Below, in pieces: positions 17,594 through 25,505 of a stretch of DNA of 64,000 nt; within the stretch, counting starts at the first letter, position 1, and each line of letters starts with the position of its first letter. Origin of the DNA: Herbiconiux sp. VKM Ac-1786 (GTDB lineage: Bacteria > Actinomycetota > Actinomycetes > Actinomycetales > Microbacteriaceae). The position numbers and the translations under genes are program-made. Location: positions 1,116,001 through 1,180,000 of the forward strand of contig NZ_JADKSG010000001.1 of the NCBI RefSeq assembly GCF_015350805.1, given 5' to 3'. The notes beneath the pieces are model-generated. The model ran no database searches, had not been told where the DNA came from, and was given only the letters and a program-made list of their open reading frames with translations.

Positions 17594-18847
17594 CTACGTC
17601 GCGGCGGGGCGCTCCGGGGTCGGGCTGTCCGGCGCACGCCGTTCCGGGGCGCGGAGCTCGGTGAAGGCCGAGCCGCGGCCGGCGACCGTCAGGATCAGCG
17701 CGACCGCCCCGAGCACGGCCATGGCCGCGGGCAGGATCAGCCCGTCCGCCATGCCGAGCAGCGCGCCGCCGAGGATGCCCGCGCCGAAGATCGCGAGGTT
17801 GAACGCCACGGGCAGGAACGAGTTCGCGATGTCCGCGTCGTCACCGCCCGCGCGGGTGAGGGCGCTCTGCAGCTGCGGCGCCGTCCCGCCGAAGGCGACG
17901 CCCCAGAGCACCGCCGCGATCAGCACGGCCGGCGCCGAGTCGTGGCCGACGAGCAGCACCGCGCCCGCCAGCGTGAACGTCGCCGCCGAGCCATGCAGCA
18001 GCGCCCGCGGGTGCCGGTCGAGGAGCACGCCGACCAGGGCGACGCCGCCGAGCGAGGCGATGCCGTAGACGAGCAGCATCAGATCCGGGGTGATGCCCGT
18101 GCCCGTGACCCGGAGGTACGGGGCGACGTAGGTGTAGAGGGTGCTGTGGGCGAGCATCCACACCAGGATCACGACGAGCACGATCGGCACCCCGCGGAGC
18201 CCGAGCACGCGGCCGAGGGGCAGGCGGCCGGCGGCGGGCAGACCCGGTGCGTCGGGCACGACGGTCAGGATGATCAGGCCCACCACGAGGGCGAGCAGGC
18301 TCACCCCGGCGAACGACCAGCGCCAGTCGGTGACGCCGCCGATGACGGCACCGAGCGGCGTGCCGAACGCGAAGCCGAGCGGGGCGCCGGTCGACATGAT
18401 CGACAGGGCGAGGCCCGAGCAGGCGGGCGGGCTGATGCGGATGGCGTAGTTGGCGAGCATGCCCCAGATCACGCCCGAGAACGAGCCCGCCACGAAGCGG
18501 GAGACGAGCGAGAGGGTGACGTCGGGCGACACCGCGGTGACGAGGTTCGCGAGCACGAGGCCGGCGACGCCGACGAGGAGCAGGGGCTTCCGCCGGAGCC
18601 CGCGGGTCAGCGAGATCGCCGGCACGGTGACGATCACCGTGCCGAGCGCGTAGGCGCTGACGAACAGGCCGACGGTGCTCTCGCTCGTGGCCATTCCCGA
18701 GGCGATGTCGGGCAGGAGACCCGCGGGCATGGTCTCCATCGCGATCAGGATGAATCCGATCAGGGCGAGCGCGACCAGCGCGACGACGGGCAGCCGGCGC
18801 TCCCCGCCCGGCGCGACCACGGGTACGCTCGCGGTGGCCGCGCTCAT
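17594..18847 (-). CDS. MFS transporter (AraJ/DHA1 family)
   Basis: Twelve-segment membrane transporter of 417 residues. It carries ALIGFILIAMETMPAGLLPDI in the first helix region and FVSAYALGTVIVTVPAISLTRGLRRKPLL around motif A, as in AraJ/NepI/CmlA-type exporters of sugars, nucleosides or drugs. The ATG overlaps the stop codon of the cyclophilin-like lipoprotein gene (ATGA at 18844-18847), so the two are translationally coupled. The C-terminal tail is Pro/Arg-rich and cytoplasmic. Substrate unknown. Confidence 0.88.
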   Translation of the reverse strand: MSAATASVPVVAPGGERRLPVVALVALALIGFILIAMETMPAGLLPDIASGMATSESTVGLFVSAYALGTVIVTVPAISLTRGLRRKPLLLVGVAGLVLANLVTAVSPDVTLSLVSRFVAGSFSGVIWGMLANYAIRISPPACSGLALSIMSTGAPLGFAFGTPLGAVIGGVTDWRWSFAGVSLLALVVGLIILTVVPDAPGLPAAGRLPLGRVLGLRGVPIVLVVILVWMLAHSTLYTYVAPYLRVTGTGITPDLMLLVYGIASLGGVALVGVLLDRHPRALLHGSAATFTLAGAVLLVGHDSAPAVLIAAVLWGVAFGGTAPQLQSALTRAGGDDADIANSFLPVAFNLAIFGAGILGGALLGMADGLILPAAMAVLGAVALILTVAGRGSAFTELRAPERRAPDSPTPERPAAT

Positions 18848-19455
18848 TCGGCGCCCGCCCCGCCCTCGGGCCCGGGTCCGGCGACCGAGACGGTGCCGGT
18901 GAAGGGGGCTGCGTCCCGCACCGCGGGGACGTCGTCGAAGGTGCCGAGCGGGATGATGCCCTCGTAGTAGCCGACCGTCTCGTGGTAGAGCACCAGGGCC
19001 TGGTCGGGGGCGTAGTACCCGATCGTGCCGGGTTCGGCGCCGGCGCCGGAGGGCAGCCCGTCGAGCATCAGCGGCGCGGGGAGGCGGGCGATCTTCTCCT
19101 GGCCGCCGAAGTCCTCGAATTCGAGGTCGAGGGGCAGCTGGGACACCAGGGAGGCGGTCGCGGCGCTGTCCCGCAGCACGGCGGTCACGGTGGCGCCGTC
19201 GACGGTGATGGTGAGGCGGGTTCCGGTGCTCATGGGCGGCTCCTCGGGTGCGGGTGCAGGTGCAGGTGGGGTCGGGGTGTTGGCCGGCTCGCTGGGGGCC
19301 GGCGGGGCGGTCGGCGCGGTGGGGTTCGGCGAGACGGCGGTCGGGGGGACGGGGGCTGACGTCGGGGTGCCGGCCGCGCATCCGCAGAGCCCGAGCACGA
19401 CGGCGGCCGTCAGCACGAGGGCCGGACGGCATCTCGCGGGGGTCGATGTGGTCAC
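18844..19455 (-). CDS. Cyclophilin-like fold lipoprotein
   Basis: Protein of 203 residues. A signal peptide ends with LGLCGC and Cys26 as probable lipid anchor. A long Pro/Ala/Thr linker (30-75) follows, and then a compact domain of about 125 residues with LTITVDGATVTAVLRDSAATASL, LPLDLEFEDFGGQEKI, DQALVLYHETVGYYEGIIPLG. This matches the cyclophilin-like (Cyclophil_like, PF18050) fold. Proteins of that family are commonly found beside reductases and transporters, but their function is not established. An internal ATG (residue 75) exactly at the domain start could give a cytoplasmic form. It is divergent from the XRE regulator. Confidence 0.75.
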   Translation of the reverse strand: MTTSTPARCRPALVLTAAVVLGLCGCAAGTPTSAPVPPTAVSPNPTAPTAPPAPSEPANTPTPPAPAPAPEEPPMSTGTRLTITVDGATVTAVLRDSAATASLVSQLPLDLEFEDFGGQEKIARLPAPLMLDGLPSGAGAEPGTIGYYAPDQALVLYHETVGYYEGIIPLGTFDDVPAVRDAAPFTGTVSVAGPGPEGGAGAE

Positions 19456-19557
19456 GGTGTCGAGTCAAGCCGCCCGCGGCCGGCGGAGGGAGGGCCCTGC
19501 CCAGACGGGTCACAGCAGAACCTCCCTGGCGCGGCCGCGCAGCCGTAGCGTGGAGGC

Positions 19558-20493
19558 ATGGACGATCGCAGCGAGGTCCGCGAGTTCCTGGTGTCTCGCC
19601 GGGCCCGCCTCACCCCCGAGCAGGCCGGCGTCGAGCCGACGGGCGGCCGCCGGCGGGTGCCCGGCCTGCGCCGCGACGAGGTGGCCCGGCTGGCCGGCCT
19701 CAGCGTCGACTACTACACCCGGGTCGAGCGCGGCAATCTCACCGGCGTCTCCGAGAGCGTGCTCGACGCCGTCTCCCGGGCGCTCTCGCTCGACCGGGCC
19801 GAGCACGACCACCTGCACGACCTCGCCCGCGCCGCGAACCTCGGCGCCCGCCCCCGCCGGCCCAAGCCGCCGGCGCACTCGCTGCGGCCGGCCACCCAGA
19901 CGCTGCTCGACTCGATCACGGGCGCCGCCGCGTTCGTGGGCAACAACCGCATGGACCTCGTCGCGGCCAACGATCTCGGCTTCGCCCTGTACTCCGAGAT
20001 GTTCCGATCGGATGCCCGGCCCGGCAACCACTCCCGCTTCATCTTCCTCGACCCCCGCGCCCGCGACTTCTACCCCGACTGGCAGCGGGCGGCCGACGTC
20101 AACGTGCAGATCCTGCGCCGCGACGCCGGCCGCAGCCCCTTCGACAAGGAGCTCAGCGGCCTCGTCGGGGAGCTCTCGGTGCGGAGCGAGGAGTTCCGCA
20201 CCCTGTGGGCCGCCCACGACGTGCGCCGGCACTACTCGGGCGCGAAGCAGTTCAAGCACCCGGTGGTGGGGCTGCTCGAGCTGACCTATCACGTGATGGA
20301 GCTCGAGGACGACCCGGGCCACACCCTGACCGTCTACACGGCCGCGCCCGGCAGCCCCTCCGAGGAGGGCCTCCGCCTGCTGGCCACCTGGGCCGCCACC
20401 GAGCACATCGCCGCGATCGCCCGCGACCCGGCCGCCCGCCCGGTGACCCGCCCGGGGATCGAGTTCGATCCCGAGGTGCGCACGACGAGCTAG
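19558..20493 (+). CDS. XRE-family regulator with MmyB-like ligand-binding domain
   Basis: Transcription factor of 311 residues. The N-terminal helix-turn-helix region RRVPGLRRDEVARLAGLSV with DYYTRVERGN (32-60) is typical of XRE regulators. The C-terminal part, with residues such as NRMDLVAANDLGFALY and NHSRFIFLDPRARDFYPDW, is the MmyB-like ligand-binding domain common in actinobacteria. It lies divergently 102 bases from the cyclophilin-like lipoprotein and MFS genes, which are its likely targets. A short CGACGC repeat follows the stop codon. Confidence 0.88.
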   Translation: MDDRSEVREFLVSRRARLTPEQAGVEPTGGRRRVPGLRRDEVARLAGLSVDYYTRVERGNLTGVSESVLDAVSRALSLDRAEHDHLHDLARAANLGARPRRPKPPAHSLRPATQTLLDSITGAAAFVGNNRMDLVAANDLGFALYSEMFRSDARPGNHSRFIFLDPRARDFYPDWQRAADVNVQILRRDAGRSPFDKELSGLVGELSVRSEEFRTLWAAHDVRRHYSGAKQFKHPVVGLLELTYHVMELEDDPGHTLTVYTAAPGSPSEEGLRLLATWAATEHIAAIARDPAARPVTRPGIEFDPEVRTTS

Positions 20494-20524
20494 GCCGGTG
20501 CCGACGCCGACGCCGACGCCGGGG

Positions 20525-20896
20525 TCAGCGGAGGGCGGGGGTGCCGCCGCTCGGGCTGAGGTCGGGGGCGTCCCAGGAGGCCGAGCGGGACTCGAGGTGG
20601 CGGCAGAGCTCGGCGATGACCGCGAGCTCGGCGGCGAGGGCCGCGACGCGCTGGGGCGAGCGGGCCGCGTCGACGTCGCGGGCGAGGAAGGTGATGGCCC
20701 AGCGCGGGTCGCCCGGGGCGACCGGCTCGAGGTAGAGCGTGGTGGGCGCGTTCGACAGGTCGATCACCACGAGTCCGGTGTCGGCCCCGTCGGCGCCGTC
20801 CTGGCGGAGCACCTCGACGGCGCCCTCGATCCGGTGGCCGGCGGCGAGGAACTCCTCGAGCCACTGGGACAGGATCTCCTGCGAGCGGAACGGCAT
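20525..20896 (-). CDS. Small uncharacterised protein, paralogue of the gene at 29621
   Basis: Soluble protein of 123 residues, family not recognised. It starts MPFRSQEILSQWLEEF and shares with the protein at 29621-29977 the blocks DTGLVV, YLEP.APGDP.W and ELA.IAELC..LE, so the two are paralogues. The N-terminal half looks helical and the middle beta-rich; there is no signal peptide or membrane segment. The ATG at 20896 is chosen for the strong AAGGAGG site ahead of it; the frame extends further upstream through a 16-base tandem duplication that is unlikely to be coding. The C-terminal 20 residues are low-complexity. Confidence 0.75.
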   Translation of the reverse strand: MPFRSQEILSQWLEEFLAAGHRIEGAVEVLRQDGADGADTGLVVIDLSNAPTTLYLEPVAPGDPRWAITFLARDVDAARSPQRVAALAAELAVIAELCRHLESRSASWDAPDLSPSGGTPALR

Positions 20897-20912
20897 GGGC
20901 ACCTCCTTCGGT

Positions 20913-20944
20913 GGGTGACGGATTCGACGGGTGACGGATTCGAC
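20913..20944. repeat. Perfect 16-base tandem duplication
   Basis: GGGTGACGGATTCGAC occurs twice without a gap (20913-20928 and 20929-20944), directly upstream of the ribosome site of the small protein gene on the minus strand. It could double a regulatory site or be a recent slip duplication. Confidence 0.8.
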
Positions 20945-21005
20945 GGGCGAACCCGTTCGCGCGGTGAATCCATTCGAGTGGGTGCGGGCTGGGAGAATGC
21001 TCCTT

Positions 21006-21017
21006 CTATCCGGATAG
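21006..21017. promoter_or_regulatory. 12-base perfect palindrome
   Basis: CTATCCGGATAG lies in the gap between the small unknown gene and the AraC gene, about 110 bases upstream of the small gene. It is a candidate operator; no regulator can be assigned. Confidence 0.35.
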
Positions 21018-21070
21018 CGCACCGGGACTGTCCGCAGAACGAACGGCGGGAGGGATGCTCGCCCGAGCCC

Positions 21071-22027
21071 CTACCGCAGCAGGGTGTTCCGGGGGTATTC
21101 GCCGAAGCGGGCCGCGTAGGAGCGCGAGAACCGCCCGGCGTGCGTGAACCCCCAGCGCGCGGCGACCTGCGCCACGGTCGTCTCGTCGGGTCCGAGCTGC
21201 TGCAGCTCGGCCTGCACGCGATCCAGCCGCACGGCGCGCAGGTACTCCGTCGGCGTGACGCCGAGCTGCCGGGCGAACGCCTGCTGCAGTCCGCGCGGGG
21301 TCAGGCCCACCTCCTCGGCCACCTCGGTGGGGGCGAGCGGCAGATGGGCGCTCGCGTGCATCCGCTCGACCGCCCGCCGCAGCCGGGAGTTGCGGGGCGC
21401 CAGGAGCACCGACGGCATGGCCTCGGCCTCGTGCGCGAACGAGTCCAGCAGCACGACGGCGGTGCGGCGGTCGATCTCGGCCAGCTGCAAGGGCGTGGGG
21501 TCGCCCCGGACCAGCAGCCGGGCCGCCTCCTCGACGGTGGCGTTCCAGCGGCGGAGCGCCTCGGGGTTCGGGGTCGACCGGTGGTCGAAGTGCAGCGGAC
21601 CGGGCAGCACCCCCTCGTGCTCGGCCGCCACCCGCTCGAGGAAGCGGGCGTCGAAGTGCACGAGGTTCTGCCGGTAGTCGGCGAAGTCGAAGGCGTAGGG
21701 CTTGCCGGTGGGGAACATCGCCGGCATGCCCGGCACGAGGGTGGATTCGTCGGCGCCCACGTCGACCACTCCGCGCCCGCCGAGCAGCCACGAGACGATG
21801 TACTCGTTCTCGGGCTGGATCGTGCCGGTGATGGTGCCGAGGTACGTCGAGGAGCGAAGACTCATGTTCGGGCCGCCGGCGACCGTGTAGCGGTAGGCGA
21901 AGTCCTGGTCGCTCAGCTCGACGCGGAAGCCGGAGCCGTTGTAGCCCTCCTGGTACATCGCGCGGGCATCGTCGAGCTCGGTTCCGGACGACTCGGTCCG
22001 GATCAGTGCTCTCCGCTCACCGTCCAC
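21071..22027 (-). CDS. AraC-family transcriptional regulator
   Basis: Regulator of about 318 residues. The C-terminal double helix-turn-helix is clear: TEVAEEVGLTPRGLQQAFARQ and VAARWGFTHAGRFSRSYAARFGEYPR. The N-terminal part resembles the AraC_binding_2 domain (YLGTITGTIQPENEYIVSWLL, PAMFPTGKPYAF). The start is uncertain: the GTG at 22027 has GAAGG abutting it, a GTG at 22042 lacks a ribosome site, and the frame runs to 22132. It is divergent from the broken dehydrogenase gene with about 106 bases between. Confidence 0.85.
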   Translation of the reverse strand: MDGERRALIRTESSGTELDDARAMYQEGYNGSGFRVELSDQDFAYRYTVAGGPNMSLRSSTYLGTITGTIQPENEYIVSWLLGGRGVVDVGADESTLVPGMPAMFPTGKPYAFDFADYRQNLVHFDARFLERVAAEHEGVLPGPLHFDHRSTPNPEALRRWNATVEEAARLLVRGDPTPLQLAEIDRRTAVVLLDSFAHEAEAMPSVLLAPRNSRLRRAVERMHASAHLPLAPTEVAEEVGLTPRGLQQAFARQLGVTPTEYLRAVRLDRVQAELQQLGPDETTVAQVAARWGFTHAGRFSRSYAARFGEYPRNTLLR

Positions 22028-22133
22028 CCTTCGAATTCTCACACAGACGGTGTCAAGCCCCCAGCCGCCGACCCAGACGGAACGTAGGTTGCTGGGCACC
22101 GACGACCCCTGACGATCCCTGGAGGAGCACACG

Positions 22134-22791
22134 ATGAGCGACCGGCCGACCCCCGACGAGCAGCAGCCCGAGCAGCAGACCCCGCCCGGAACCGAGCAGG
22201 AGATGGAGCCGCAGCCCGACCACGGCGAGCAGAGCTACGTCGGCTCGGGCCGGATGACGGGCAAGATCGCGGTCATCACCGGCGCCGATAGCGGCATCGG
22301 CAAGGCCGTCGCCATCGCCTTCGCCCGCGAGAGCGCCGACGTCGTGGTCTCCTACCGACGAGGAGTGGGACCACACCCTCGCGGTGAACCTCAGCGCCTA
22401 CTTCCACCTGGTCAAGGCCGCGGTGCCGCACATGCCGCCGGGCGGGTCGATCATCGGCACCTCCTCGGTGAACTCCGACACGCCGTCGCCGACGCTGCTG
22501 CCCTACGCCGCCACGAAGGCCGCGATCGCCAACATGAGCGCCTCCCTCGCCCAGCTGCTGGCCGAGAAGGGCATCCGCGCCAACAGCGTCGCCCCGGGCC
22601 CGGTGTGGACCCCGCTCATCCCGGCCACCATGCCCGCGGAGAAGGTCGACAGCTTCGGCGAGCAGGTGCCGATGGGCCGCGCCGCACAGCCGGCCGAGCT
22701 GGCACCGGTCTACGTGCTGCTCGCCTCCGACGAGGGCAGTTACGTCTCGGGCGCGCGCATCGCGGTCACCGGCGGGAAGCCGATCCTCTGA
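22134..22791 (+). pseudogene. SDR-family dehydrogenase with internal deletion and frameshift
   Basis: Remains of a glucose/ribitol-dehydrogenase-like short-chain dehydrogenase of the type with an N-terminal Gln/Glu/Pro-rich tail (YhdF/YghA-like, normally near 290 residues). The first part, from the ATG at 22134 after GGAGGAG, encodes the tail and the cofactor motif ITGADSGIGKAVAIAFARE up to VVVSY at 22355. The rest continues in another frame from 22357 with DEEWDHTLAVNLSAYFHLVK, the catalytic YAATKAAI and the end VSGARIAVTGGKPIL. Roughly 65-72 residues of the Rossmann core, including the NAG region, are missing, and the lost length must be 2 modulo 3. The product cannot be a working enzyme unless this is an assembly error. 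Confidence 0.85.
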
Positions 22792-23126
22792 TGGCCGGCG
22801 CCCACGAGAACCTGCCCCTGCCCGACTACGACCACGTGACGGTGGGCGCCCTGCCCGCGGCCATCGCATCGCTCACCGCCGACGAGGTGGCGCAGCTGCT
22901 CGACTACGAGCGGATGCACGGCGACCGCCTGCCCGTGACGACCGTGCTCGAGCACCGCCTCGAGGCCCTCCGGGGCGGCGCGACGCCGTCCGGGGGCGAT
23001 CCCGCGGCCGCGCGTCCGGAGACGAACGTGGCACACGGAGGCGGCGGGGTGTCGCCCGCGACCTCGGGTCCGCCTATCAATCCGCCGTCGCAGGGGGTGC
23101 CGACGAACCCGGCGCAGCCGCGCTGA
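22791..23126 (+). CDS. DUF8129-type small protein
   Basis: Protein of 111 residues starting at an ATG that overlaps the stop of the dehydrogenase remnant (TGATG). The block ENLPLPDYDHVTVGALPAAI and LLDYERMHGDRLPVTTVLEHRLEAL match the short actinobacterial domain (DUF8129) often found in small general-stress or lipid-associated proteins. The C-terminal 45 residues are Pro/Gly/Asn-rich and probably disordered. Position suggests that it was the second gene of the dehydrogenase operon. Function unknown. Confidence 0.7.
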   Translation: MAGAHENLPLPDYDHVTVGALPAAIASLTADEVAQLLDYERMHGDRLPVTTVLEHRLEALRGGATPSGGDPAAARPETNVAHGGGGVSPATSGPPINPPSQGVPTNPAQPR

Positions 23127-23183
23127 CGGGCTGGGCGGGGGTTTGACGGGCGGGCCGGGGCCGGGCTGAAGGCGCCCGGGTCG

Positions 23184-23208
23184 GGCCCGCCTCGGCTAGA
23201 GGCGGGCC
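23184..23208. terminator. Hairpin at the convergent end of two genes
   Basis: Perfect 10-bp stem GGCCCGCCTC (23184-23193) and GAGGCGGGCC (23199-23208) with loop GGCTA. The loop contains the stop codon of the minus-strand glycosyltransferase. There is no T-tract, so termination in the minus direction would need to precede the stop; it is more plausible as a barrier for plus-strand transcripts from the DUF8129 gene. Confidence 0.4.
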
Positions 23209-24008
23209 AGGCCGGCGCCCGCGACGCTCGAGCCGGCCCGCACCGAGGGGAGCCGGCGGCCGTGCAGGACGACCTCGCGGGCCGACCGCATCCGCCGGTC
23301 GAGGCCCCACTGGGTGACCTTCACGAGCGACTCGCGCACGATCGACCCGCTCATCTTGGACTCGCCGTGCGTGCGCTCGACGAACAGGATGGGGAACTCG
23401 GTGACCCGGAGGCCCGACTGCAGCGCGCGCCAGACGAGGTCGAGCTGGAAGCAGTAGCCGTGCGAGGCCACGTCGTCGAGGCCGATGGTGTCGAGCGCGG
23501 TGGTGCGGTACGCGCGGAAGCCGCCGGTCGCATCCTTCACCCCGATGCCCAGGGCGAGCCGGGCGTAGAGGTTGCCGCCACGGCTGAGCACCTTGCGGCT
23601 GAGCGGCCAGTTGCGCACCTCGCCGCCGGGCACCCAGCGGGAGCCGAGCACGAGGTCGGAGTGCTCGAGCAGCGTCAGCATCTCGGGCAGCGCCTCGGGC
23701 TGGTGGGAGCCGTCGGCGTCCATCTCGATGATCGCGTCGTAGCCGTGCTCGCGCGCCCAGGCGAAGCCGGCGAGGTAGGCGACGCCGAGGCCCTCCTTGC
23801 CCGCGCGGTGCAGCACGTGCACGGCGGAGGCGCCGTCGGCTCCCGGGTGGGCCGCCGCGATGCGGTCGGCGAGCTCGCCGGTGCCGTCGGGCGAGGAGTC
23901 GTCGACGATCAGCAGGTCGGCGACACCGGTCGCCAGCACCCGCCGGGCGATGGGCTCGAGGTTCTCGAGTTCGTTGTAGGTCGGCATGACCACCAGGGCT
24001 CTGTTCAC
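23196..24008 (-). CDS. Polyprenol monophosphomannose synthase-like glycosyltransferase (GT2)
   Basis: Family 2 glycosyltransferase of 270 residues that transfers mannose from GDP-mannose to polyprenyl phosphate, the donor used for mannosylation of surface lipids and proteins (role from family knowledge). Visible elements are VVMPTYNELENL at the N-terminus, LIVDDSSPDGTG, IIEMDADGSHQPE (the metal-binding DAD), GSRWVPGG and ATGGFRAYR. It is close to the catalytic domain of Ppm1/DPMS and lacks the N-terminal acyltransferase domain of mycobacterial Ppm1. GTG at 24008 has GAGAGG before it; a longer frame to 24071 is not needed. Confidence 0.88.
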   Translation of the reverse strand: MNRALVVMPTYNELENLEPIARRVLATGVADLLIVDDSSPDGTGELADRIAAAHPGADGASAVHVLHRAGKEGLGVAYLAGFAWAREHGYDAIIEMDADGSHQPEALPEMLTLLEHSDLVLGSRWVPGGEVRNWPLSRKVLSRGGNLYARLALGIGVKDATGGFRAYRTTALDTIGLDDVASHGYCFQLDLVWRALQSGLRVTEFPILFVERTHGESKMSGSIVRESLVKVTQWGLDRRMRSAREVVLHGRRLPSVRAGSSVAGAGLARL

Positions 24009-24174
24009 TCCGGCACCTCTCCTCGGGACCATCCTGTCGGATCCATAGAACCGCGCACGCCGACGGCCCACCCCCGTTCGCGGCGGAATGGGGGCGGGCC
24101 TCCAGCAGACTGCGGTGGGGCATCCAGCCGGCTCCCAGCCAATGGGGGCGAGGCGGGGCGAGCGTGACGGCCCG

Positions 24175-24191
24175 CCCCGCGACGCGCGGGG
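24175..24191 (-). terminator. Short GC hairpin after the aztD-like gene
   Basis: Seven-bp stem CCCCGCG (24175-24181) and CGCGGGG (24185-24191) immediately after the stop of the last gene of the zinc locus. No T-tract follows, so intrinsic termination is uncertain. Confidence 0.3.
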
Positions 24192-25433
24192 TCAGCCGGT
24201 GACGGCGATCTCGTTCGGAACAGCGGGCAGCTCGCCCGTCGCGATCAGCTCGCCGGTCGCCACGTCGACCGCGTGGATCGCCGAGCTCGCCGGGTCGGTC
24301 ACGTATGCGGTGCCGCCGTCGACGACGAGGGCCGGATGCGCGTCCTGCCACTGCGCCGGACCCTCCCACGCCTCGATCACCGGGAACGAGGCGCCGAACT
24401 CCCCCGTCGTGACGTCGAGCACGTGCAGCGCGCCGTCGGTGCCGAGCACGACGGCTCCGTCGTCGGCGGTGCGCGCGATGTCGCGCCAGGTGTAGCCGAC
24501 GCCCTCGGGCAGCGGCACGACCCGCGAGGTCTTCGTCTCGGTGTCGACGATCGTCAGCGCGGTCAGCACGTAGCCCTCGGCGTCCGGATCGGCGTTGTAG
24601 TCGCCCACCATGATCGGCGAGTTCTCGGTGACGTAGGCGTTGCCGGTGCGGCCGTAGGCGTCGGGGGCGGCGATCTTGGTGAAGACGCCGGCGTCGTAGA
24701 CGAGCACGCCGTCGCTGCAGCCGAAGACCGCGACCTCGCCGCGCACCGCTCCCTCGCCGTGCACCGACGGGCACTGCTCGTTGCGGCTCGTCTCGGTGCG
24801 ATCGGCATCGAGGGCGCGAACGCCGGTGCGGGCATCCGGAGTGCCGATCGTGGTGAGCAGGGTGCCGTCGGCCAGCTCGATCGAGACGCCGTGATGCGCC
24901 TCGGGCGCGGGCACCGTCTCGGTCTCGGGGAGCCGGCCCGCGCCCGCGTTCGCGAGCAGCTCGGACGACTCGAAGATCGTGGTCTCGCCGGTGCCGTCGG
25001 CGAAGAGCACCGTGCGGCCGTGGTGGCGCACGACGTGGCCCGGCGACGGTGCCGCGAAGACGAGGTCGGTGAGCTCGGGCTCGTCATCGCTGCCGGCGCC
25101 GGTGTCGAGCACCTGGAACCCCTCGGCGGTCGAGACCATCACGCTGCGGCCGTCGCCCGCCGGGTTGACGCGATTGAAGCCGGGCAGCTCGATGTCGGCG
25201 AGGGTGTCGAGGCTGGTGCCGTCGAGCACGAGCAGTCCGCCGTCGTAGGTGAGGGCGATGCGGGGGCCGGTGGCGGCGGCGTTCGTGGCGGCGCCGGTTC
25301 GGGTCTCGTCGGGGGCACCGGCATCGGTGTCTCCGGATGCGGTGCCCGCGCAGGCGGACAGGGCGATCAGCGTGCCGGCTGCGAGAGCGAGGGGGGCGAG
25401 CATCCGTCGACGCCCGGTGGTTCTGGTGTTCAT
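24192..25433 (-). CDS. aztD: AztD-like zinc-binding lipoprotein, copy 1
   Basis: Extracytoplasmic protein of 413 residues. The signal peptide ends in SACAG with Cys28 as the likely lipid anchor. The mature part is built from repeated beta-propeller blades (for example LLVLDGTSLDTLADIELPGF, ALHVLDVTTGEFGASFPV, IHAVDVATGELIATGEL). It carries His pairs in VVRHHGRTV and PEAHHGVSIE that could hold metal. AztD of the AztABCD system is a periplasmic zinc chaperone that hands zinc to AztC (established for that family). The gene follows aztC after 72 bases on the same strand, and a second homologue lies on the other side of aztC. Confidence 0.8.
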   Translation of the reverse strand: MNTRTTGRRRMLAPLALAAGTLIALSACAGTASGDTDAGAPDETRTGAATNAAATGPRIALTYDGGLLVLDGTSLDTLADIELPGFNRVNPAGDGRSVMVSTAEGFQVLDTGAGSDDEPELTDLVFAAPSPGHVVRHHGRTVLFADGTGETTIFESSELLANAGAGRLPETETVPAPEAHHGVSIELADGTLLTTIGTPDARTGVRALDADRTETSRNEQCPSVHGEGAVRGEVAVFGCSDGVLVYDAGVFTKIAAPDAYGRTGNAYVTENSPIMVGDYNADPDAEGYVLTALTIVDTETKTSRVVPLPEGVGYTWRDIARTADDGAVVLGTDGALHVLDVTTGEFGASFPVIEAWEGPAQWQDAHPALVVDGGTAYVTDPASSAIHAVDVATGELIATGELPAVPNEIAVTG

Positions 25434-25505
25434 CGTTTCCTTTCGGTGGCGGCCGGTCGGGTGACCGGCCTGTGGAACGCTGTCGCCGGTCAGGGCGACG
25501 GAGGG

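Noticed and set aside
20494-20524. CGACGC repeat as a CRISPR or regulatory array
   Set aside because: It is a six-base microsatellite of a few units without spacers, typical of GC-rich gaps.
22134-22791. Programmed frameshift in the dehydrogenase
   Set aside because: About 70 codons of the core fold are missing at the junction, which a ribosomal slip could not restore.
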